From assembly GCF_008831285.2 (NCBI RefSeq), contig NC_045141.1, positions 26,153,315-26,217,314 of the forward strand: a stretch of 64,000 nucleotides of DNA, written 5' to 3'. Below are positions 48,931 through 59,793 of the stretch, piece after piece. Each line of letters begins with the position of its first letter. The stretch's first letter is position 1. This DNA is from Nymphaea colorata (Eukaryota > Streptophyta > Magnoliopsida > Nymphaeales > Nymphaeaceae). The notes below the pieces were generated by a model. The model searched no databases. It was not told where the DNA came from and was given only the letters and a program-made list of their open reading frames with translations. The translations under genes and the position numbers were made by a program.

Positions 48931-50409
48931 TGACATGAGGCCTTTCATTCGGCATATTGCGAACTGAAAATGTTAATACCCAAGAAAAACAAAAATAGCT
49001 GAAAGCCAAGGGAATGTGTTTGGGTTAAGGACCTACGTCCATCACATATTTTTCACTCTCATTGAACCGGAGAGGCGAGGTTTCCACTTTATAAACGGGA
49101 TTTACAGTTCAGGAGAGCTTCTTGGTGGTAGGCATCGTTCCAATCATTTTGGAAAGAGTCGTCACCAATTTTGTCAACTGTCTTCCTCGGTTTGATGTCA
49201 TTGTTTCTTCCCGATTTGCCACCATATTGTTTCCCTTGTTTTGGTGTAGAAACGTCACTGTTTAACAGCCCATCTCAAGCTGAAATATATAGCCAGGATG
49301 TGAAGCTTGCAACAAATGGAATCAAGCAGGATGAAGAGCATTGTTCATGTTATCAGCCAGCTGATCTGCAAACCTACGTATCAATCAAAAAAGGTGTTTA
49401 GAAAACAGATTCTGGGTCCGATATTGTCGATCAACCCATATGCACGGCAGAGATGCGAAGTGAATATGAAGTTCATGCAAGAAAGATGTCAACCATAAAA
49501 CCTCTGTTGCAGTGGAAGCTAGTGCTCGATACTCTGCTATTGTGCTTGATAGAAAAAAAAAAAAAAGGTTGTAGCATATCTCCTACTGATTTGCAGTCAT
49601 CAACACAACCACCCCGTCTGCACTAGAGAAGGTAGAGAGAAGCAACCTAGAAGAATTTAACAAGGTCAAGCCTGGAAACACTGTGGCCTTGAGATGCCCT
49701 AATATACGCCACCAGTCCAATAATTCCTGTAGAGTGATAAGCATAAACTGGCAAACTTTGTTAACGCAGAAGGCAAGGTCAGGCTAAAGTCATAGTCAAG
49801 TACTAAAGTGCCCCAACCACTTTTGGCCATATCGAGTAGGATGCGCCGCAGGTTCTCCATCGTGCAAAGATTTAACTTGTGATTAAGCACAAGGGGAGAA
49901 GAAATCGCTCCGGCTCCATCCATGCTGGTGTGTTTTAAAAGATCGACATTATACTTCGATGAGCAAGGAGGAAGCCCTGTGAGGTGCAACAATGACCAAA
50001 AATAAGTGAACGAGCTCAAAATTTTTAACCACAAATTCATTTCCAAGGAGAATAAGATGATGCACTGCTGAATCAGAGGTTCCAGTTATTGGAGGTAACA
50101 GAGGAAAAGGATGCACTGGGTGAGGTGCTTGCAGCAGCACCTAAAGTCATGGCTGTGAAGTTCTGATACCATGAACCTGTCACACAAGTAGTTGGAAAAA
50201 AAAAGGGAAGGAAAAAAAGAGAACTCACACGGCTTATATGTGGTTCGCTCAAGAAGGAGGAGCTACATCCATGACGCTCTTCATTTGTGAAGTTTCCACT
50301 ATATAAAGGGATTTACAGGGTTTAATATCATCATCTCTTCCAGGTTTTCCGGTTTTCCTTGTTGATCTGATATTGAAACGTTACTGCTGCAACCTCTAAC
50401 GCAAAACAT
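48930..50409 (-). mobile_element. Internally deleted, decayed Ty1/copia LTR retrotransposon
   Basis: Two related sequences in the same orientation, about 49020-49290 and 50172-50409, look like LTRs (shared pieces GTTTCCACT..ATAAA, GGGATTTACAG and GAAACGT(C/T)ACTG). Directly inside the right one, on the minus strand, TGGTATCAGAAC (50171-50160) matches the initiator-tRNA-Met primer binding site at 11 of 12 bases. Between them, minus-strand frames with frameshifts and stops recall copia reverse transcriptase/RNase H: SKYNVDLLKHTSM, ISSPL, PDLAFCVNKVCQFM and a WRILGHLKATVFPGLTL stretch. Most of gag, protease, integrase and early RT is missing, so the element cannot be autonomous. LTR outer ends are approximate. 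Confidence 0.75.
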
Positions 50410-51597
50410 TTAAGAAAAAACAGACTATTAAAGGAAGTTAGAGCGTAAAACGCGGTATTTGAGGAGCGATGAGAGAGAGTAAGAAAGAGCAAATACAATC
50501 TTTGCAAACTGATCTCAGCATCCAACCTTCAGCGCCTGCAAGTTCAATGCATTATTGCCATCTTTATTTGCACTATTGCTCACTCTCGCTCTCTCACACA
50601 CACACACAAAAAAAAAAATCCACACAGAGTCCTAATTTTGGACTTTCTTTTCACATTCGTGTCTTCTAGTCATAACAGGTCCATGCCAGTGGCGGTACCA
50701 GGATTTTTGTTGGCTGAGGGGCACTGACTCACCAGCCCAAGTTCAATGTGGGTGCCCCATGTACTTTTCAAGTCATCATAATATAAATTCTTCTGGAACT
50801 TTTGATGGTCTGGTGTGGGCCACCAGCCCCCACGCATCTCCCCTCCGCCAGTAGTTCATTCCCATATCCATGAGATGATAAGATCAGGAGTAAACTTCTC
50901 CGAGTACGAGTATGATTGCAAAATATTTGGTCCCTCAACAAATATAGCCGCATGGAGGGGCACAATAAAGAAGAAAAATATATACAAGAGGTGATCTTCA
51001 TTTATATGTGAAATGAAAGATTTTCGGTACAAATGTACTTCATAAACTTTACCTTGATCTGTTGGTGTTTGTATCATATTAAATTCCCCACGTCATGTAC
51101 ATATGGGTTGACTATCTCCTCCACCCCCAGGTACACAAGCTCTACAGACCCTGCCCAACAACCGAAATTCAGAAAGTAGGAAAGGGAAGAGAAACAAAAT
51201 ATGGTCCTTCATGGAAACTGCCGTGCCAATGCAGACATTTCAAACAGGAAGATCTGAATATCAGCAGCGCTTCACATTTGGATCACTGAACCGAAAAAGA
51301 ATACCGAACACCAGTAACCATAAACAGCCTTCACTACTTTACATTTCTAAATTCTTTCTTCACAGGTGATGCTATCAGATAGATACATGTACTTTCTCAG
51401 AGCACCCGAAGTAGTCTTCCCATCTAGTGGTGTTTTCAGTTGTGCATTTCAGCAGTAGCTTCAGCACCACGTTGCATGAATCTAAGACTTTCTCGAGGAA
51501 CTCAGGCTAAGAGTTTCTTCGCAGGCTCATGTCTGGATCAACAGATGCTGCAAATCACCGCTCAAGAAACCAACTGGAAGTTGCTATATACTGATCG
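50410..51597. other. Intergenic, with a short inverted-repeat element
   Basis: No exon recognised. About 50687-50853 is bounded by CAGTGGCGG on the left and CCGCCAGTA on the right and may be a small non-autonomous element. The right end is probably the 3' UTR of the PP2C gene. Confidence 0.5.
50687..50853. mobile_element. Possible small inverted-repeat element
   Basis: The left end reads CCAGTGGCGGTACCAGG and the right end, reverse-complemented, CTACTGGCGGAGGGGAG, sharing an imperfect 9- to 10-base terminal inverted repeat over about 167 bases. CAGTGGCGGAxCCAGG-type ends are common in plant repeats. No clear target-site duplication was found. Confidence 0.35.
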
Positions 51598-54500
51598 TCA
51601 CAAGTACTTGCCTGAGGACTTCCATATCCTCCCTTCAAGAGATATCACCATGACGGTAACATCATCATGATATTTTCTTCGGTCACCTTGTGGTATATCC
51701 AATAATTCATGGAACTCCATACCTGAAAGAAACAATGATCAGTCCAGAACATCTGGAGATTCAAGAGCTAGAAAAACTAATGGCTGAAACAAGGAAATCA
51801 GAATCGTGACTATATGAGCAGTTAAATCCCTGATCAATCAGCGGAAAGATGCATCTTTTATTAAATAACAAATCAAAGGACAGTGACTTGGAATCCAGAT
51901 GTCAAAAGCGGTTGAATTTTCAACCAACAAGGACTCTTGATCCATACTGTTTTCTCAATCCCAGCCACAACATCAAGGATCACATAATAGCAAAACGAAA
52001 GAAAGCATCCAGTAATATTACAATTGAAGGTTACTCCCCAAATTTCCTTTTCAATGATTATATGAGCAACAACAGTTATGACAGCTCCAGTAATAAATAA
52101 ATAAATAAATAAATAAATATGAATACATACACACACACATATATACATATATATATATATGAAACTGAAGAAAAGGAATGTGCAATGCCAAATTTGTGTT
52201 TTTGCACCAGCGAGTGATTTCATCTTACCAGCTTTCTTTGCGGCCCTGAAGAGAAGCTCCTCAATTAAATACTGTGCAGGATCCCCATCAGGAAATTTAT
52301 CCATAAAATTTTCAACATAAGAGACAACTTCCTGATTGCTTAGGTACTGATACAATCCATCCGATGAGAGGACCAAAAATTGGTCACTCGGACCAAGTCT
52401 ATAATGGCGAAGAGAAGGAGAAGAAGAAATGTATGGTGCAGTACCAATATACTCATTCCGAAACATTTCAAGCAGTGCATTGTTCAAGCCCGCCTGAAAA
52501 TAAAATTACAAATAGTAAGTCATCTAATCTTAAATAAAAAACAGAAAAGGGCAACTGAAGGCTATACCATGAAATACTTTCAAATGTACTTAATCTTCAA
52601 ATATGTTGTCTTAAAAATCATTGAATTGATGAGAAAAGGTACAAGATTTCTTTTCAGCATAAGCAACTGATGTCACATACTTATGACTTATGATTTTATG
52701 GAAGAAAAAGTCGATTAGATTAAACAGATAATCTTGACAAGAAGCCATGAAAAAATAGATGTTATCGAGGAAAGTAGCAGCAACAAGGAAACCTGTTTGA
52801 GGAAACCAGCACCAAAGGCCCTTGTGACCTTCAAACGACCCTTCACCCTGTCGTTGACAATGCATTGGCTGTCATCTGGATGTTCTCTCTTGATTCTCAA
52901 GACTTCCTGCAGAAGTCACAGGCATCAAATTTCCAAAAGTGACAATCTTTTGTCAGACTAAACTGAAGGACAAGTCAAGGTACTCCAACACACACACACA
53001 CACACACATATCCAAAAAGCTACTAGAGTTGGAGTTGCAAATTACTACTACAGCGTATGTTAAGCATGTGCTGGATACGTGTCATGTGATCCAGGATCAA
53101 TAACATAGGAGAGGCTCCAATAGCATACTTTTCATATTCCACAATGGTACATGAAACGAAACCTCAAAATCAACAATTGTGCTTTTCACAATCACACGAG
53201 AAAATAAATTTGCTAGGTGTTAAACGATAGCCAAATCGAGCTTAACTGAGTTAGGGGAAATATGGCAGTTCTAGCAAAGAGCAACTTATAATGATACAGT
53301 ATACTAATAGTTTTCATCAATAGATGCCAAAAGAATTCCCACTTTCACAGTTCCTAAGTCCACAACCAAAAGCTAGACGACAAGCATTAACGACTTCCAT
53401 CTGAATTTCCATATATCGAATAATTGAGTTCTGACGTGAATATACAGAACGATAAAATCCAATTCAAAATGCACATGTAGCTTTATTGGAGCCCAATTAG
53501 GAGCACGCTACGACAAATTCAAGAGTTTCTGCTGTTTTAATTGATAGCTGCATAAAAGAGTGTTACCACCCCCAAAGAGTTGTACAAGATATCCAAGAAA
53601 TACAAATCCAACATTGAACAGTTAAGATGTTTAAACTTTAAAGTAAATCGGTAACGCTAAAATGCAAAAGCCAAAAGGATAAGTCAAATTCTTACTTCTT
53701 CGATGCTGGTGCTATGGTCGGTGGATAACTGCAAGGCCGTTAGCTTCACTTGGTGAGCAGGGAATTCAGCCTCCCCCAGACGCAAGTTCCCGCTACGATC
53801 AGAAGCATCCTCAAGGATACCCTCCAAAGCTGATGTGAAATTTTTCTGGATGTTTAGAGCCCTGAAAGATGCATCTAATTCTGGTTGGTATTGGGCCACT
53901 ATAGCACGACTATCACCAAGATTCATTACATACACATCCTCATCCTTCATCAACACCACCAATAGACAGGAACCCATCAACGCCAGCTCAGGGTTCTGAT
54001 CAATAGCCTTATGGGTCATATCCAGATATGCGAGTTCAGTAGTTTCAAGTGCCTTGGAAAGGGCCTTCAAGATGGCATCATGATCAACAGGACCAGTTTT
54101 GTACTTTCGGAGGCTATGCTTAGATCTTTCATCGACTTGGTTCTCCACCTCAATCTTCTCTTTGTCTAAATCATACGACCAACCGGACAATTTTCGACGA
54201 TTCTCTTTGTGCTTGTTAAAACTAAGTTTTAGCTTGGAGAAGAGCAAGGATGTTCCCTTTCGAGGCCGATGAAGTGAATCAGTAGCATTGACCGTTGAAG
54301 GCGTGGACGCGTCATTTCGATATCGTCCATCTCTTTCCTTCTGCTCTGCCTCTGCGGTAGATGACCCATCACAATCAGCATTGTCTGTTCGAAAGCCAAA
54401 ACGACCAGAACCCCAAGTGGAGAACCCATCGTCGTCTTCTTCGGCGAGTAGTTCCCACAGAAGTTTCCCTCTCTTCACCTCCATTGCCTCTTCTTGGAAG

Positions 54501-55798
54501 GTCACTCTTTTAATGGACCCACAAGATGGATTTGATTCGTGCTTTCCTATCTTAGTGTGTTTTATAGACTGAGCTCCTTCACCAGCCAATCCATTTCCCC
54601 GCATCGTATCATCTTTACCATTGTCCTGCGCGGGATCACCATCGTGTTTCCTGGAGCTGCTGCAACCATCATCGGCCAGCCTGTTGTCATCAATCTTTGA
54701 AGGTGGATGGCGCCCATTTCCCTCTCCCACCAAATTCTCCACCGTCCCTCCCGCATCCTCGGCTTCTTCCCCATTTTCTTTCGCAGTTGAATCCTGTGTA
54801 GTTTCCCAAAATAAGCCTTCAAGTTCGTCGAAAATGGCCTTGTAAAGGTTAGACATCAAGAATTCAGGAGCGTCAGGTCCATTAAAACCATCATAAATAC
54901 CAACAAAGAGCCAGCCATTCTCCTCGGAAACGACCACATGCACTCTATCTTCCCCAGCTTTTCCATGAGCCCACTGAAGACCGTCACCAAAATCCCTGCT
55001 CCAACCTTCTTTCTCCAAATCATCACAGTACCTCCTCTTGCTGCCATTGTCATTGCCATTATCGTTACCATTACAACTGACAACCTCTCTAGGTTGATGC
55101 AGTCCCACGAAATTAAGCACTGGGAAAACCCAAGGCCTCTTCTTCTCCGAGAAATTCCTCTGGAACGCCCTCTTGATCGCAACCCCAGATAAAACGTGCC
55201 TCTTCTTCTTCTTCTTGAGATAGTACCCGCCCAAGGGGGCCGAGAAATGGATGCCGTCCGAACTATCCAGCGGCCCGGAGGCCGCTCCCCGTTCCAATGG
55301 ACCGGACATGAATCCGCGCTCGAACCTACCTGAATTCCCTAGCTCCTGGCTCTGCTGAACCAGCACCCGAGGAACCGGTTGCAGAGGTAAGGAGCTAAAG
55401 AACGAGCTGCTAACGAAGAAATTGTCGCCGTTCTTACCGCCAACATTGAACCCATAATCACCACCGACGGAGGAAAACCCGAGCCCCCCATCGTGGTCCG
55501 AATGGCCCTGGGAGAAGACGGCAATCGGGGCTGAGGAGTTGGCGCTGACGGACGCGCCGGAGATCGAGCGGAAGGTTGTCTCGGCCGCAACGCCAGCGGC
55601 AGGAGCAGCGAGGCGACAGGAGGAGGAGGGGGAGAAACGGCCAGAATCGGAAGGGGAAAGAAGGCGGCACCCGTGTCGGATGTAGCAGAAGGAATGGCCG
55701 AGCGTCTGGTCGAGCGGCTCCTCCGAGAAGATCAAGTCGTGATGACCACCAGGACCGGCTCTGACGCAGGGGAGGAGAACAGAGACGCCGTTTCCCAT
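51598..55798 (-). CDS. POL: Protein phosphatase 2C, POLTERGEIST/PLL class
   Basis: The CDS is complement(join(51598..51722,52229..52493,52793..52906,53696..55798)), 868 residues, close to Arabidopsis POL. The start [11 protein letters not shown] is an N-myristoylation signal (Gly2) with a nearby Cys for palmitoylation, as known for POL and PLL1 at the plasma membrane. The PP2C core is split: [16 protein letters not shown] (Asp303) in exon 1, a long acidic and disordered insertion (about 335-540), NLGDSRA (628-632), PDDSQ and [18 protein letters not shown] in exon 2, [14 protein letters not shown] (Asp784) in exon 3, and [17 protein letters not shown] in exon 4. POL/PLL1 act downstream of CLAVATA-type receptors in stem-cell specification and vascular asymmetric division. 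The frame is open 5' to 56110 but without an upstream ATG, so 55798 is the start. The leader is CT/GA-rich. Confidence 0.94.
52094..52120. repeat. (AAAT)n microsatellite in PP2C intron 3
   Basis: About six to seven AAAT units, followed by CA/TA repeats to about 52160. Within the intron between exons 3 and 4. Confidence 0.85.
52987..53008. repeat. (CA)n microsatellite in PP2C intron 1
   Basis: About eleven CA units within the intron between exons 1 and 2. Confidence 0.9.
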
Positions 55799-57751
55799 CG
55801 CATTTAGTGATACCCACTTGCTCTCTCTCTCTCTCTGTCCCTCTCTCTCAAGGTGGACTTGCAGGAGTTTCAATGGCAGATTAGAGTTAGGGCTAGGGTG
55901 AGAGAGAGAGGGAGGGAGGGAGAGGTTTTGGTTGTTGTTATCGTTGTGGTCTTTCGTTTTCGAACCCCAAAACCACTGTCTTTCCCTCCTCTCCCCCTCT
56001 CTCACTCTCTCTCTCTCTGCGCGTGTCTTCTTCTTCCTCTTTTTATTTGCTTCCAATAGCAAGAGAGAGAGAGAGAAAGAGAGGGTGAGTGAGAGTGTGA
56101 GGCGCTCCACTGCTATTGCTCTCAGTCTCTGACTTCTTCTCTCACCTGTTCTGCTTCCACTCTCTCTCTCTCCAAATTTTTTTTGTCCACCATTTATTTT
56201 TGAAATGTATTCCGTGGGGACATATATCGCCAGTCACATTCATACCAACGAAAAGCCCGCTTCCCCTCCGCTCAGCTCTCCCTGATTCCTTCTGCTGCTC
56301 ATTCAACTGTTGAGAGAGAGATATGGAGAGAGTTCTTCTTAGGACCCACTACAAAACAAATCATTTTCATCCAATTCAAAACGTAAATTTTCTCATATCA
56401 AACTTGTCACCAAAAGTGACGGGAGGCAGCCAACCATTCTCGTGGAATCTACGACCAACCAAAGCGCCATTGAAAATTCGAAACCAACAGGGAGGCAGAG
56501 AAGAGAAAGAAAAAAGCACGCTTCAACTGCATCCCTCCCCTCCCCATCGTAACACCAAAGTCAGAGGAGCCACCAATTTCGTGACTGCTTCCCCTTCGTT
56601 GGTTACCGTTGATATCGTCTAAGGGTATTATTGGCCATCTTCATGAAACTTAAGCCGGAGCCGAAGCCGAAGCCGAGCCGCATCGACTATCGGGGAGCGT
56701 CGCCTTGTGCAGGAGTCAAACCATGTGGGCCCCACACTCCTCCCTCTTTGTCGTTGATCGTCGTACAGAAGACCGAGCAACAGAAAAGTAATGGGGAAAA
56801 TTTCTTTTCAAGTCCTTCCTCTTTGGCTATACTGTTAAATAAGAGGCCTCATATACCTTTGAGTTTTCTTATACGTCTCCAACGACAGCCCCAAGTAAAA
56901 AGCCTGCGACTTTGAACATGTCAAATTTTTGCATTCCATCTTCGTTAAGAAAAATCATGGAAATACTGCTGTCAACTTCACTTTTCGACACAAAATAAGG
57001 AAAACTAAATAAAATCGTCTGTTTCATGGAATCTTTGCCATAACGACGCTATGAGAATGAATCCGTCATCGATTTTTATATTTAACAGGGCATTCATATA
57101 TATGTTAGTATGAAAATAAAGAGATATAGAGGGGTTGGTGAATGGTCTCCAAATAAGCCCATATATAGCTCCACCACTGCTACTAGGAATAAACACATAA
57201 AACTCTAAGCTTTTATTCCATTAATAACTTAGCAAATGGCCAACCAGAATGAAGTACGTACTAAGCCGTGAAAGTTGGAATACATGAGAAAGCTTAAAAC
57301 TAGAGGACTTATTTAGGCATTACGGTGAAAGAAGGCAGGCCGTGAATGAAATTTAGGTGATGCTTTTTCCTTTCCCTTTTCAAACGTGACATTAATCGCT
57401 TTCCACCAAAGTCAAATTCTTTGGCCCCCTCTACCTTTTAATTTTATTTATGCCCTACAAAAACCACTATTTCCAGTAGGGGGTCTCTTTCTCCAAAAAG
57501 TCAAGCTTGAAATTATCTGCCGGAGTCTAAAGTCAATGTGTTAGTTACGCATTTAATGGAATCTGTTTTATGAGATAAAGACTATAGAGCACACATCCCT
57601 CTCTTTCTCTCTCTCCCCAACGGATTTGTAGAATAACTGGATGGGCAGGTGGCCAGTTGTGGGCGCGTCCCTTGTTCAATTCTCAAAGACATTGTTTTGG
57701 TTGAGAGGTGCTGTTAGAAGTTACGTAGACCTGTTTTGTCCCCTTCTTTTG

Positions 57752-57791
<40 letters not shown>

Positions 57792-58390
57792 ATTTGTGTT
57801 CACTCATTCAATTCAAACAACAATTTAATAACATCGATCATATCTATGCTCAATGGAACGCAATAATCGATTGCAAAATTTTCTTTAGGAAGGAATCCTG
57901 AACTTTTGTCTTATCCAACAATTGTGAATTAAAAAAGAGAAAAAGGCTGCAACCCAAAATAATGCTTATACCCATAATAGTTACGGTCAATCCAAATCAC
58001 ATGAAAAATCAAGTGTGGAAATAATCGACATTTTCTCCAAAAAACGCTTGTGTTCAAACTATCATTTCACTTACATAAATGTGAAATGTGGAAAAGTATC
58101 AGTTTCTCAGGAATACGAAGACCTTCCCTCTTATCCCCGCGGGGCTCAAGCAAACACCTCCAAACACGGGAGAAATGAGTTCCTTTCGAATTTCGAGAAC
58201 CCGCCTTAAGAAATGCATTTCTTTTGAGAAAGGGGTCTCTCCACATGTTGCTTCTCTCATGTGAACCAAGTACAAGAAGACAATTGCCACTTTTTACGCA
58301 TTCTAGAAGACAAAACAAACAAAAAAACTGTAAGCGACAGGCCAGTCATTCACATGTACCAACAGTTCTCTTGCCTTTTGAGCCCAAACT
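55799..58390. other. PP2C leader/promoter and intergenic DNA
   Basis: The first 370 bases are rich in CT/GA tracts (55818-55850, 56000-56020, 56061-56083, 56160-56171) and probably include the PP2C 5' UTR. A (TA)n tract lies at about 57755-57789. No coding exon seen. Confidence 0.5.
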
Positions 58391-58410
58391 TCACACCCTA
58401 AAAACCCTAG

Positions 58411-58507
<97 letters not shown>

Positions 58508-58530
58508 CTAACCCTAACCCTAACCCTAAT
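58391..58530. repeat. CT and TA microsatellites ending in telomere-type hexamers
   Basis: AAAACCCTAG (telo-box-like, about 58400-58410) is followed by (CT)n at 58412-58453, (TA)n to 58504, then GT and CCTAA plus three CCCTAA units at 58507-58529. Read on the minus strand the last part is TTAGGG repeated. Confidence 0.9.
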
Positions 58531-59700
58531 TGATCTTTTTTACTAGACCATATCTGTCAGGTTTAATGATTTAGACCGCGATCCAAGTTCATAATTGTTT
58601 GACTAGGGGAGTGAAAAAAATTGACCTAGACCCGGATTTCCTTACGCATGTACAGACGTAGCACGCCGATCCATAACACTGGATTGGGCCAACCCTAGAA
58701 GGAGAACCAGCTTTGCTCATAGACTAGGCAAGTTTTATTTTAGTTTTTAGCACAATAACTCAACTTCTTGGATCTACAAATCGAATCCCACGTTTGACTG
58801 TTGATTGGGCTAATCGAATATTAGGCTCGGGTATATATATATATATATATATATATTGAACTAATTAGGTGCATTTTACTGATGGAAACAATTAAATAAC
58901 GCAATGAAAACGTATCAGGTTTTGCTTTCTCAAGTCAAGACCTTCCTTCTAGAGATAAGCTAAAAGCCAAATGCATTTTTCTCAAGCATCCTCTGCCAAT
59001 TTAATTATGTAAGTACGAATCAGTTTCTCGACTTAAAAACGGGTTCATGCAAAACATGTCGATAAAAGTCATTTATGTTTTTGGAAGATCAAAATGACTT
59101 TTTCTGTGGAATCAACCAAACACGACTTAAATGCTGTTTTAGAAGCTAAGTAAATTTTGCCTCCAAAATGCTATTTAAGAGTGTCACCCAAACACGGCTT
59201 AATGATTTTTGTTACATTCTAAAACCATTGTTGTGAAATGAAATTAACAAGGGAAAGCTCAGTAGGAATATGTTCCTGAACAAAATCACAGGAACATTAA
59301 TTTCAACTGGACTCGTCCTTAGCGTGGGTGGCTTAATTTGCCTTGTTCCTTGCTGGGTTCCCTTCCTTTTTCCACTTGATTGAACAAGTTAAAATTGTTG
59401 GTCCAAAAATCATGCATCAGTTAACGTTCCAGTTGATTATCCTTTTCTTTTAATAGTTTGTGCAGCTATATGCAGAGATAAAGTCATCTGCTTGATGATT
59501 CTTTATTGGGATTATTTTACGGGGCCGTCAACTTTGTGGTTGTTTATCCTAATTGTTTAATCCAAGAAGTTATTTGTTTAGTCAAGGCCCAGCAGCAACT
59601 TCCATTTTCAAATGATAATGCCTTTACACTAATCAATTACAAATCAAAGTGGGAAGCTCAGCATCCACTTTGTTTTCTTGCGTGATCTTGACATCTCCCC

Positions 59701-59702
<2 letters not shown>
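58531..59702. other. Intergenic, no gene seen
   Basis: A (TA)n tract lies at about 58832-58855. A CAAACACG(A/G)CTTAA motif occurs twice, at about 59109 and 59190. No exon recognised. Confidence 0.5.
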
Positions 59703-59767
<65 letters not shown>

Positions 59768-59793
59768 TATAGATAGAGAGAGAGAGAGAGAGG
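59703..59793. repeat. Palindromic CT/TA/GA microsatellite
   Basis: The tract is (CT)n to 59732, (TA)n to 59765, two GATA-type units, then (GA)n to about 59792. Because CT and GA arms flank a self-complementary TA centre, the whole tract is an inverted repeat of about 90 bases. Confidence 0.9.

Noticed and set aside
55799-56110. 104-codon N-terminal extension of the PP2C
   Set aside because: No in-frame ATG (starts at GTG), CT/GA-repeat composition, and it would destroy the MGNGVS acylation start known for POL/PLL1.
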